A stretch of 9,561 bases of DNA from Hyphomicrobiales bacterium (GTDB lineage Bacteria > Pseudomonadota > Alphaproteobacteria > Rhizobiales > JAJFHC01). The notes under the pieces were generated by a model, which was given only the letters and a program-made list of their open reading frames with translations, was not told where the DNA came from and did not search any database. A program made the position numbers and the translations under genes. The stretch lies in contig JAJFHC010000087.1 in the NCBI GenBank assembly GCA_021775835.1, positions 1 to 9,561 on the forward strand, given 5' to 3'. Below are positions 1 to 7,431 of this stretch, piece after piece; position 1 is the stretch's first letter; each line of letters starts with the position of its first letter.

Positions 1-777
1 ACCATCGTATTCGATGTCGCGGACGGGATCGCCCGAATCACGTTGAACAGACCGGATGCGGCGAACGGTCTTACATTGACCATGTGTGAGGAAATCTACG
101 AAGCGGCTGTCATCTGCGATCAGGACCCGGCCATCCGCTGCGTGCGGCTTACCGGCACTGGCAAAATGTTCTGTGCCGGTGGCGATCTGAAGTTCTTTGA
201 ACAGGCCGGCGACAGCATCGGCGCGACGGCGACCAGGATGACCCATGAACTGCACGGGGCAATCGCCCTGTTCAGCCGTATGGACGCGCCTGTCGTGGTT
301 GCGGTCAACGGAACAGCGGCCGGCGGTGGGCTCAGCATCGCGGTTTCCGGCGACATCGTGATGTCTGCGGAATCGGCGAAATTCGCCGTGGCGTATACTG
401 CAGCAGCACTATCGCCGGATGGCAGTTCGACGTGGTTTCTGCCCCGTTTGATCGGTCTCAGGCGCGCCCGTGAACTGATGCTGACGAATCGTGTCCTGTC
501 CGCCGCGGAAGCGGAGGCCTACGGCATGATCGATCGCGTTGTCCCCGACGATGATTTGATGGACGAGGCTATGGCACAGGCCAGAACGTTTGCCGAGGGT
601 CCGACCGGTGCTTACGGCTGTGTCAAACGGCTTTTGCATGGCACGTTTGCCGAAAGTCTTGAAGGGCAGATGGAACTGGAAAGCCGAACAATTGCTGCAC
701 AATTGAAGACGCCCGACGCCCGTGAGGGCCTCGCTGCTTTCATCGCCAAACGCAAGCCGGTTTTTGGCGGCCGCTGA
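1..777 (+). CDS. enoyl-CoA hydratase/isomerase family protein (5' end outside window)
   Basis: Crotonase-fold acyl-CoA enzyme, 258 residues visible. The frame is open to base 1: codons before the first internal start candidate (TTG at 43) already read as the family N-terminus (VADGIARITLNRPDAANGL), so the gene is cut by the window edge. The first oxyanion-hole segment FCAGGD is at 169-186, the GGG loop lies around 322-330, and the C-terminus REGLAAFIAKRKPVF is typical. Both catalytic glutamates of true hydratases (GGGCE and QPE in rat mitochondrial enzyme) appear replaced, by Ser (334-336) and Tyr (394-396). An Asp in LSPDGSSTWFLPRLIG (418-420) sits where PaaG-like isomerases carry theirs. 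I therefore infer an isomerase or other crotonase activity rather than simple hydration. The substrate is unknown, though an acyl-CoA degradation role is likely. No intrinsic terminator follows the TGA at 775. Confidence 0.93.
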   Translation, partial: TIVFDVADGIARITLNRPDAANGLTLTMCEEIYEAAVICDQDPAIRCVRLTGTGKMFCAGGDLKFFEQAGDSIGATATRMTHELHGAIALFSRMDAPVVVAVNGTAAGGGLSIAVSGDIVMSAESAKFAVAYTAAALSPDGSSTWFLPRLIGLRRARELMLTNRVLSAAEAEAYGMIDRVVPDDDLMDEAMAQARTFAEGPTGAYGCVKRLLHGTFAESLEGQMELESRTIAAQLKTPDAREGLAAFIAKRKPVFGGR

Positions 778-825
778 GTTTTATGAACATTGCGAAAACC
801 GTACTGGCGCAGACGAATGTCCGAT

Positions 826-1096
826 CCTAGACCGTATCTGGTCTTTATTGAAGCATTTGACCGGAGTTTCGCGTCTGCTGGCAAGGCGCGGTTTGCGCCG
901 TGGTCTGGTTGACCACAAGCAGACCACAACGCTGTCCAGCGGTCGCGAAACTCAGGCCTTCGGTGGGCCAAATCAGCTCACTCGCCGGCGTTGCGAAGCT
1001 TGTCCGATGTCCCACATCGATCGGCGCTTCGCGCCTTGGCGAGTGAGCTGATTTGACTCCATCAAATGTTTCAATAAAGACCAGATACGGTCTAGG
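826..1096. repeat. 271-bp palindromic element with nested hairpins (MITE-like)
   Basis: The outer arms 826-860 and 1062-1096 are inverted copies matching at 34 of 35 positions, starting CCTAGACCGTATCTGG. Between them lie two unrelated hairpins. The left one pairs 864-880/881 with 936/937-953 (GAGTTTCGCG ... CGCGAAACTC, then CTGCTGG/CCAGCGG, with one mismatch and one G-U). The right one pairs 969-986 with 1038-1055 (CAAATCAGCTCACTCGCC, perfect over 18 bp). Smaller stems nest inside: GGCGC/GCGCC 885-899, GTGGTCTG/CAGACCAC 900-927, GCGAAGC/GCTTCGC 993-1032 and CGATGT/ACATCG 1005-1019. A single strand could fold into a three-way junction. There is no transposase gene and no convincing coding sequence, so a non-autonomous mobile element or dispersed intergenic repeat is the best reading. 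Copy number elsewhere in the genome cannot be seen here. Confidence 0.85.
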
Positions 1097-1614
1097 GGCG
1101 GGATCATGTCCGACATGGTTAGTTCTGCTAAGCGCATGAAATGAAACGGCAAAGTTTTTCGATGTTTTTTCCGGTGAACATGGAGCTGAAGTGTACGCCA
1201 GGGGCAGGATTGCGGGATTCGCAAGACGGGTTTTGAGTACTGCGGCTGCCGAATTGACCGAACGCGCATTCAATTGTTGGACTCCTCCGTTTTTCTGTGA
1301 CAGCATGCGACATATTGTGGGAACGGCAGCACACATTGAAAGTTTGGAGTGCAGTTGTAGGCGGGAAACAAGTTTAAACATCGGAACGTAAATCTAAAAA
1401 GAAACCGATGTGTCGAGGGGACGGGTCGTTTGCATTCGAGAAAGCCGAGATCAGGCGCAGGAGGTGAAACCGACTCCGGGTTTCATGTCGCGTCTGAGTT
1501 TGCAGCTACAAAACTCATTGCACATTTCGTTTTTGCAAGTCAGCGCTCTCGAAACGCTCCAACCGACCACGCGTAACGGATACCAGGATCGGACCAAACG
1601 GATGAAGACGTACC
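1097..1614. other. gene-poor stretch upstream of the ABC operon
   Basis: No recognisable protein is encoded on either strand; open frames here have compositions like random translation and no family motifs. Small features: an 8-bp match to the left flank of the palindromic element at 1106-1113, a weak hairpin TTGCG/CGCAA near 1208-1222, an inverted pair ACATCGG (1378-1384)/CCGATGT (1405-1411), and a strong Shine-Dalgarno-like AGGAGG at 1459-1464. The operon promoter must lie here or upstream, but I found no convincing -35/-10 pair. A substrate-binding protein gene often occupies this place in related operons, and none is present, not even as a recognisable remnant. Confidence 0.6.
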
Positions 1615-1622
1615 ATGGATAA
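1410..1622 (+). promoter_or_regulatory. possible leader ORF overlapping the first permease start
   Basis: An open frame (GTG at 1410; internal ATG at 1485 giving 45 codons) ends in TAA at 1620-1622, overlapping the permease ATG at 1615 by 8 bases. A near-perfect Shine-Dalgarno AGGAGG (1459-1464) is followed by a small hairpin GAAACC/GGTTTC (1466-1484) that ends directly before the ATG at 1485. The permease itself has only a weak ribosome-binding site. Translational coupling from a leader peptide would explain the layout, but the peptide has no recognisable family and the SD-to-ATG spacing (20 nt unless the hairpin forms) is long. It could be chance. Confidence 0.22.
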
Positions 1623-2571
1623 AATTCTGAAAATGATTGCCCAGAGATTAGGGCTGGGTTTTCTCGTTCTTTTTGTGGTCTCTCTGATCATATTTCTGGG
1701 CGTTGAGTTGTTACCGGGCGATATCGCCCAGGAAATCTTGGGACAGGCAGCAACGCCGGAGACGGTCGCCGCATTCCGCAAGGAGCTCGGTCTCGATCTT
1801 CCACCCCATGAACGCTATTTCAACTGGCTGATCAATATTCTGCAGGGCGATTTTGGCCGGTCTCTGGCGAACCAACGTGAAATTTCCGAACTCATAACCG
1901 TACGTTTCCAGAACACATTGTTCCTGGCATTGGTTGCAGCGATCATTTCGGTGCCAATCGCCGTGGGCCTAGGCCTGATGGCAGCATTGTACCGCAATTC
2001 GATTTTTGATCGCGTCGTCAATATTGCAACCCTGAGCTCAATTTCCTTTCCGGAATTTTTTGTAGCCTACATCTTGATCCTGTTTCTGTCGGTCAAGCTG
2101 GGTTGGTTCCCGTCTCTGTCGAACGTAGATATCGACATGCCATTGTGGGAACGGCTTTACAGGACGTTCCTGCCGGCCATGACGCTTACACTTGTGGTTG
2201 TTGCTCACATGATGCGCATGACCCGGGCCGCCATCATCAACCTTCTGGCCAGCTCCTACATCGAAATGGCGAACCTGAAGGGGATCCCGAAGGCGCGCGT
2301 CATTCTGCATCACGCCTTGCCTAACGCCTGGGCGCCGATCGTCAACGTTATCGTGATCAACCTGGCCTATCTGATCGTCGGTGTGGTCGTGGTCGAGGTG
2401 GTGTTCGTCTATCCCGGTCTGGGACAGCTGATCGTTGACTCTGTGCAGAAACGTGACATCCCCGTGGTGCAGGCCTGCAGCATGATCTTTGCTGCCACCT
2501 ACATCCTTTTGAATCTTACAGCAGACATTTTGTCGATCCTGACAAATCCGCGTCTGCTCCATCCAAGATGA
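1615..2571 (+). CDS. ABC transporter permease, DppB/OppB type
   Basis: Inner-membrane permease subunit of a peptide/nickel/opine-family ABC importer, 318 residues, a normal length. Residues 8-31 form the first membrane segment, followed by the family's periplasmic loop with LPGD, KELGLDLP and GDFGRSL (about 33-83). Further hydrophobic segments lie near 100-124, 135-160, 185-200, 243-263 and 284-307. The EAA loop that docks with the ATPase is at about 215-240 (YIEMANLKG ... HHALPNAWAP), and the protein ends with the usual VVVVEVVFVYPGLGQL and NPRLLHP motifs. The start ATG gives the standard N-terminal amphipathic stretch, but its upstream ribosome-binding site is weak. It is the first gene of the operon, followed 7 bases later by the second permease. 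The substrate cannot be deduced without the binding protein. Confidence 0.95.
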   Translation: MDKILKMIAQRLGLGFLVLFVVSLIIFLGVELLPGDIAQEILGQAATPETVAAFRKELGLDLPPHERYFNWLINILQGDFGRSLANQREISELITVRFQNTLFLALVAAIISVPIAVGLGLMAALYRNSIFDRVVNIATLSSISFPEFFVAYILILFLSVKLGWFPSLSNVDIDMPLWERLYRTFLPAMTLTLVVVAHMMRMTRAAIINLLASSYIEMANLKGIPKARVILHHALPNAWAPIVNVIVINLAYLIVGVVVVEVVFVYPGLGQLIVDSVQKRDIPVVQACSMIFAATYILLNLTADILSILTNPRLLHPR

Positions 2572-2578
2572 GGTTGCT

Positions 2579-3487
2579 GTGACAGATAACACGGAAACTG
2601 ACGAACTAGAGATCGATGCCAAAGTTGCGGCGCCGCGACGCGAGCGCAACATGTTCAGAGACAGTATGCGCGAACTGCGCAAGGCTCCCTTGACGGCAAA
2701 GTTCGGCCTTACGGTCATCGTTCTTTATGTCTTTACCGCGCTTTTCGCGCCATTTCTGACGCCATACAGCGAGTCCGAAATTGTCGGGTCCCAGTTTGAG
2801 GAATGGGGTGCCAACTTCGTACTGGGCACCGACAACCTGGGCAGGGACATGTTGACCCGCTTGATATACGGTGCACGAAACACGGTCGGAATCGCCTTTG
2901 TAACGACACTCCTGGCCTTCGCGATCGGCGGCGTCGGCGGCGTCATTGCCTCGACACTCGGCGGCTGGGTCGATCAGATCTGCAGCCGTGTTGTCGATGT
3001 TCTGATGGCGATCCCACAACTCATCTTTGCGCTGCTGCTTCTGACGATATTCGGCACCTCAATCCCGGTGCTCATCATTATCATTGCCGTGCTCGACTCC
3101 ACCCGCGTGTTCCGCTTGGCGCGTGCCGTGTCAATGAATGTGGTGGTTCTGGATTTTGTGGAAGCGGCCAAGCTGCGCGGTGAGGGCATTTTCTGGCTCA
3201 TGAGCCGTGAGGTCTTGCCCAATATCATGCCGCCGCTTGTGGCGGAATTTGGCCTTCGCTTCTGTTTCGTGTTCCTCACCATTGCCGCGCTGAGTTTCCT
3301 CGGCCTTGGCATCCAGCCGCCGACGGCGGATTGGGGTTCCATGGTGCGCGACAACGCGACATTGATCACCTACGGCGATATCACACCATTGCTGCCGGCA
3401 GCCGCCATTGCGCTGCTGACAGTTGCTGTGAACTTCGTTGTTGACTGGTTCCTTCATAAGACAAGTGGGTTGCGCGATGAGCACTAG
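2579..3487 (+). CDS. ABC transporter permease, DppC/OppC type
   Basis: Second permease of the importer, 302 residues, pairing with the preceding DppB-type subunit to form the membrane channel. The cytoplasmic N-terminus (1-43) leads into the first membrane helix (about 44-60, OppC_N region). The family signature VLGTDNLGRDMLTRLIYGAR is at 81-100, the EAA loop FVEAAKLRGEGIFWLM ... LPNIMPP at about 193-219, and LSFLGLGIQPPTADWGSM at 238-255. The start is GTG at 2579 with AGATGAGG overlapping the previous stop codon as ribosome-binding site, so translation is probably coupled. An ATG further in (2651) would remove the N-terminal tail but leave the domain intact. The end overlaps the ATPase start by 11 bases. 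Confidence 0.95.
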   Translation: MTDNTETDELEIDAKVAAPRRERNMFRDSMRELRKAPLTAKFGLTVIVLYVFTALFAPFLTPYSESEIVGSQFEEWGANFVLGTDNLGRDMLTRLIYGARNTVGIAFVTTLLAFAIGGVGGVIASTLGGWVDQICSRVVDVLMAIPQLIFALLLLTIFGTSIPVLIIIIAVLDSTRVFRLARAVSMNVVVLDFVEAAKLRGEGIFWLMSREVLPNIMPPLVAEFGLRFCFVFLTIAALSFLGLGIQPPTADWGSMVRDNATLITYGDITPLLPAAAIALLTVAVNFVVDWFLHKTSGLRDEH

Positions 3488-5159
3488 TGACGACACCAAG
3501 GAGCGTGGCGAGAAGGGGGATACCCTTCTCGAGATCAAGGGCCTTAAGATTGAAGGTCAAAGTGACGATCAGTGGCATGAAATCGTGCATGGCATTGATC
3601 TCTCCCTCAACCGGGGCGAAGTTCTTGGCCTGATCGGAGAGTCCGGCGCCGGCAAGTCCACCATCGGGCTGGCGGCTATGGGCTTTGCCCGGCCGGGGTG
3701 CCGGATTACGGCCGGCGAGATCATGTTCGACGGGCGCGATCTCGCGAAAGCCTCTGAGGGCGAAAAGCGGCCCATGCGCGGCGTGCGGATTGCCTACGTC
3801 GCGCAAAGTGCCGCGGCGTCGTTCAACCCCGCTCACAAACTGATCCAGCAGTTCACCGAAGGTCCTGTGCAGCATAACGTGCGCTCACAGTCGGAAGCTG
3901 AAGCCGACGGTATCGAGCTTTTCGAACGGCTACAGTTGCCGGATCCCGAGACAATCGGGTTCAGGTATCCGCATCAGGTGTCCGGCGGACAGCTGCAGCG
4001 TGCGATGACAGCCATGGCCATGGCCTGCCGTCCGGACCTCATCATCTTTGACGAGCCAACGACAGCCCTTGACGTCACGACCCAGATCGAAGTTCTGGCC
4101 GCGATCCGTGGCATCGTCGAGCAATTCAATACAGCGGCCATCTACATCACCCATGACCTGGCGGTTGTGGCTCAGATGGCTGACAAGATCATGGTTTTAC
4201 GATACGGCAATCTTGTCGAGGAGGCCGACACCCGGACGATGCTGTCCGATCCCAAGGAGAAGTACACGAAGTCCTTGTGGGCCGTTCGCAGTTTCACGAC
4301 TGATGTCGTTGGCATCGGGACCGGCGAAAGTCCGTTGTTCCAGGTCAAGAATGTGACAGCCGGTTATGGGCCGGTGGACGTTCTCAAGAACGTTTCGCTT
4401 GATATCTACAAGAAACGGACGGTCGCCATCGTCGGCGAATCGGGATCAGGCAAGAGCACGACCGCGCGCGTCATTACCGGCCTTTTGCCGCCACGACCAG
4501 GCAAGGGTGAGATCCTGTACAATGGGGAAGCCCTACCGGCGGACTACCGCAAACGATCGCGTGACCAACTTCGTCATGCTCAGATGATCTATCAGATGCC
4601 GGACACGGCTATCAATCCACGCCAGCGGATCCGCGATATCATCGGCAGACCTCTGGAGTTTTATCTGGGCGTTACCGGTGCCAAGAAGGAAGAACGCATT
4701 CGCGACCTTCTGAAGCTTATCGAACTGGAACCCGACGAATTCATCGACCGGTTCCCGGGCGAGCTCTCTGGCGGACAGAAGCAACGGATCTGTATTGCCC
4801 GGGCGCTTTCTGCCGAACCCGAGTTTATCATCTGCGATGAAGTAACCTCGGCGCTAGACCAGATCGTGGCTGAGGGCATCCTGCGTCTTCTCGACGATCT
4901 CCAGAAGAAACTCGAGCTTGCCTATATGTTCATCACCCACGATATCGCGACGGTGCGCGCGATCGCCGACGAAGTGGTTGTGATGTTGCAAGGTGAGATT
5001 GTGGAATCAGCGCCTCGCGACGAGATGTTCCAGCCGCCGCATCACGAGTATACCGAAATCCTGTTGTCTTCGGTGCCGGAAATGGATCCGGACTGGCTCG
5101 ACAATGTTCTCGAAGAACGCAAGGACAAGGCGCCGACAATCGAACTTGCCGGCAACTGA
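3477..5159 (+). CDS. ABC transporter ATP-binding protein with two fused ATPase domains (DppD-DppF type)
   Basis: Cytoplasmic ATPase of 560 residues that powers the importer. It carries two complete nucleotide-binding domains in one chain. Domain 1: Walker [10 protein letters not shown] 54-62, Q-loop Gln110, signature VSGGQLQRA 168-176, Walker B LIIFDEP 188-194, switch His226. Domain 2: Walker [10 protein letters not shown] 320-328, Q-loop Gln373, signature LSGGQKQR 430-437, Walker B FIICDE 450-455, His488. Domain 2 has DEVTSALD where most relatives have DEPTSALD. I chose ATG 3477 (MSTSDD) because it follows the common short overlap with the upstream permease; a TTG at 3438 would extend 13 residues deeper into that gene. 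Both sites look catalytically intact. The gene ends 27 bases before a terminator hairpin. Confidence 0.95.
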   Translation: MSTSDDTKERGEKGDTLLEIKGLKIEGQSDDQWHEIVHGIDLSLNRGEVLGLIGESGAGKSTIGLAAMGFARPGCRITAGEIMFDGRDLAKASEGEKRPMRGVRIAYVAQSAAASFNPAHKLIQQFTEGPVQHNVRSQSEAEADGIELFERLQLPDPETIGFRYPHQVSGGQLQRAMTAMAMACRPDLIIFDEPTTALDVTTQIEVLAAIRGIVEQFNTAAIYITHDLAVVAQMADKIMVLRYGNLVEEADTRTMLSDPKEKYTKSLWAVRSFTTDVVGIGTGESPLFQVKNVTAGYGPVDVLKNVSLDIYKKRTVAIVGESGSGKSTTARVITGLLPPRPGKGEILYNGEALPADYRKRSRDQLRHAQMIYQMPDTAINPRQRIRDIIGRPLEFYLGVTGAKKEERIRDLLKLIELEPDEFIDRFPGELSGGQKQRICIARALSAEPEFIICDEVTSALDQIVAEGILRLLDDLQKKLELAYMFITHDIATVRAIADEVVVMLQGEIVESAPRDEMFQPPHHEYTEILLSSVPEMDPDWLDNVLEERKDKAPTIELAGN

Positions 5160-5186
5160 CCAGCGACTTCGCTACTACGAATTTGC

Positions 5187-5223
5187 CAAACGGCGCCTCA
5201 CAGCAGGCGCCGTTTGACTTTTT
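5187..5223. terminator. intrinsic terminator shared by convergent genes
   Basis: A perfect 11-bp stem CAAACGGCGCC (5187-5197) / GGCGCCGTTTG (5206-5216) with an 8-base loop is followed on the plus strand by T5 at 5219-5223, ending the ABC operon. The loop holds the hydrolase stop codon, and the right arm is the last sense codons of that gene (KRRLL). On the minus strand the hairpin lacks a good U-tract, so it is likely stronger for the operon than for the hydrolase. Confidence 0.85.
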
Positions 5224-7207
5224 CATCCCATTCCTTTTCGAACGCCTTCTCCTCGCCTTCCCAGGCCTCGACCCGAGCCTTGACGTAAAAGTGCGTCTGG
5301 TCGGCCCACAGTTCCTGGTAGGCCTCTGTCCGGATTGACCAGCCGCCATCGCGCGACAGCGTCTGGGTCCAATGCGTCAGGGCCCTGGCGCACAGCGGGT
5401 CATCTGGATGAATGGTGTAGGTCTCGCGGGCGATCGACCCGGTTGTGAGGCCATGACCGTCGTCTCGGAATTCACCGAAATCGTTGAACAATGTCATGCG
5501 TGTTGATCCGTCCACTTGGTCGTATTCGATCTTCCTGACATCCGACGGTGCCCGAACTTCAGTCTCCGACAGCGGCGGTGCCGACACCGCCGGCAACATT
5601 TCGACGGTGTCGTCCAATGTGTTTCGTACCGGAAGGTCCAGCCAGGAATTTTTGAGCTGTACAGACACCGTCGCCGATTCGGGCGCCGGCCAGATCAGCG
5701 GCCAGTAGGCGGTCGACACGGACAGCCGCAAGTGGTGGCCCTCAGGAACCACATAGCCGATATCGTCGAATTTCACGGTGACCCGGTATGTCTCACCCGG
5801 CTCCAGGGCCTGCGGGCGTTCGTGGCTGTCGCGGTGGCACAGATTGAGGGCGTGATAGGTGATCCGTGTGGCAGCACCGTCCGGCCAGACGTCGTTCAGC
5901 CGGACGATCAGATTTGCCACAGGCTTGTCGCAGGAAATGTCCAGTGTGACCGTCGGAGCCCCGACGATCGCCAGGTCCCGTTCCAGCGGCTGGCTGTCGA
6001 ATGTCAAGGAACCCGAGTCATCCCTCCGCTGGTCACCGGGAAACTCCGGTCCGAGCCAGATCGCACAATACTCCCCGCTGTCCGCGCCGGTCGTTTGTGG
6101 TGAACAGACGTCGAGCGTGCAGGCGGCTCCAGGCGCATCCCGCAGACCGTTCTGGTCGAGATGAAAACGCTTCTGGTCGACGGCTGTCCCTGGCCACGCG
6201 TCTTCGGCAATCCAGCAACCGTCCCGATGTTCATAGGAGGTTTTCGGCCGCACGGAGTCCATCACATAGGTTCGACAGAACGGATCAGACTCAACGCCCG
6301 TGTCGATATCCTTCAACCAGCGATCCCACCAGCGCAGGGCTTCCTGCAGAAACCCGATCCGTGGAGCGGGTGGTGCGAAATGTGGGTACTTGTGTGCCCA
6401 TGGACCGATGATGCCCTTCGCCGGCGACGAGAGGCCGTTCAGCAGTCGTGGAATGGCGTTCGAATAGGCATCGCCCCAGCCGCCAACCGCAAGGACGGCT
6501 GCCTTGATCGCAGAAAAATCCTCGCACACCGATCCATGCTTCCAGAAATCGTCACGAAACGGGTGTTCCAGCCATATCTTGATCAGCAGTGGCTGGTTCT
6601 CAAGCCGTTCGAACCACATGTCGCGCCAGGCATTGCTGACCAGGGCAGGGTCGGGCGGACGTGAGGAGTAGGAGAGCATTGTTCCCGCCCAACCGAGATT
6701 CTCGTTGAGCAGGCAGCCACCCTTGTAGTGGATGTCGTCGGCATAACGGTCATCGGTCGAGCACAGGGTAACCACGGCCTTGAGGGGGGGTGGGTTGAGG
6801 GCTGCAACCTGCAGGCCGTTGAAGCCACCCCATGAGATGCCCATCATGCCGACCGTGCCGCTGCACCAGTCCTGTTTTGAAATCCAGTCGATGACCTCCA
6901 CCGCATCGGTCTGCTCCTGCGCGACATACTCGTCCCACATCAAGCCGTCGGACTCGCCGTTGCCGCGCATGTCGACGCGCAGGCAGGCATAACCATGTCC
7001 GGCGAAGTAGGGATGTGTAAGCTGGTCGCGGACCGTCGTGCCATCTCTCTTGCGGTAGGGGATGTACTCCAGGATAGCAGGCACCGGATGATCCTCGGCA
7101 TCCAAAGGAAGCCACATCCGGACGGCAAGCCTGCAGCCGTCCGACAGGGTTATGTAGGTGTTTTCGATTTCCCGGATCTCGCGCGGAAATGCCTCGACGA
7201 CAGTCAT
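5198..7207 (-). CDS. CocE/NonD family hydrolase (peptidase S15-like)
   Basis: Alpha/beta-hydrolase of 669 residues related to cocaine esterase and X-Pro dipeptidyl-peptidase. The S15 core covers about residues 12-280: substrate/oxyanion Tyr51 in EYIPYRKRD, RGNGESDG 81-88, nucleophile Ser125 in GISWGG, Asp246 in GGWGDAYSNA, and His272 in GPWAHKYPH. The triad is therefore complete. A jelly-roll PepX C-terminal domain follows (about 310-565, with VTVKFDDIGYVVPEGHHLRLSVS). A further extension of about 100 residues (WTQTLSRDGGWSIRTEAYQEL) is absent from short CocE enzymes. No signal peptide is visible, so it is probably cytoplasmic. ATG 7207 has AGGGG (7214-7218) six bases upstream. Family members cleave esters, amides or Pro-containing peptides; the substrate here is unknown. 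The convergent peptide-type importer is a suggestive but unproven partner. Confidence 0.93.
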   Translation of the reverse strand: MTVVEAFPREIREIENTYITLSDGCRLAVRMWLPLDAEDHPVPAILEYIPYRKRDGTTVRDQLTHPYFAGHGYACLRVDMRGNGESDGLMWDEYVAQEQTDAVEVIDWISKQDWCSGTVGMMGISWGGFNGLQVAALNPPPLKAVVTLCSTDDRYADDIHYKGGCLLNENLGWAGTMLSYSSRPPDPALVSNAWRDMWFERLENQPLLIKIWLEHPFRDDFWKHGSVCEDFSAIKAAVLAVGGWGDAYSNAIPRLLNGLSSPAKGIIGPWAHKYPHFAPPAPRIGFLQEALRWWDRWLKDIDTGVESDPFCRTYVMDSVRPKTSYEHRDGCWIAEDAWPGTAVDQKRFHLDQNGLRDAPGAACTLDVCSPQTTGADSGEYCAIWLGPEFPGDQRRDDSGSLTFDSQPLERDLAIVGAPTVTLDISCDKPVANLIVRLNDVWPDGAATRITYHALNLCHRDSHERPQALEPGETYRVTVKFDDIGYVVPEGHHLRLSVSTAYWPLIWPAPESATVSVQLKNSWLDLPVRNTLDDTVEMLPAVSAPPLSETEVRAPSDVRKIEYDQVDGSTRMTLFNDFGEFRDDGHGLTTGSIARETYTIHPDDPLCARALTHWTQTLSRDGGWSIRTEAYQELWADQTHFYVKARVEAWEGEEKAFEKEWDEKVKRRLL

Positions 7208-7356
7208 GTTCTACCCCTGATCGAATGAATGTTCCCTGATTGCGACAATGCTTCAATCACATTTCGGGCACAACACGTTTTGAGACGACGGATGGTGGGT
7301 CAGGGTCGGATAATGCCTTAGCATTTCCGTTGCATGAAAATCAGGCATGCTTTTCG

Positions 7357-7385
7357 TTGACACGAACCGGGTTGATCACGCTAAT
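7357..7385 (+). promoter_or_regulatory. sigma70-like promoter for the glutathione transferase
   Basis: TTGACA (7357-7362, consensus -35) and GCTAAT (7380-7385, four of six matches to the -10) are separated by the ideal 17 bases. This predicts a start near 7392 and a leader of about 40 bases before the ATG at 7432. It lies in the 224-bp divergent region between the hydrolase and the transferase. No equally good promoter is seen for the hydrolase on the other strand. Confidence 0.6.
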
Positions 7386-7431
7386 TGGCGCCGACAGAGG
7401 TCAATGCAATAAACGGAACAAGAGGGTAGTC

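Noticed and set aside
826..1096. tRNA or other known structured RNA
   Set aside because: The branched fold is far larger than a tRNA and lacks the TPsiC and D-loop sequences and a CCA-type end; no known riboswitch core was recognised.
845..1381. 178-codon minus-strand frame and shorter frames (722-1051 plus, 973-1269 minus) as genes
   Set aside because: They run through the palindromic element, have no family motifs and no good ribosome-binding sites.
3438..3476. TTG start for the ATPase, 13 codons upstream of ATG 3477
   Set aside because: It lies deep in the preceding permease gene and adds nothing resembling the ATPase N-terminus; the short overlap start is usual in such operons.
7240..7431. 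N-terminal extension of the glutathione transferase from a TTG at 7240
   Set aside because: The family begins at MIELY; the ATG at 7432 has a good ribosome-binding site, and a consensus promoter lies inside the proposed extension.
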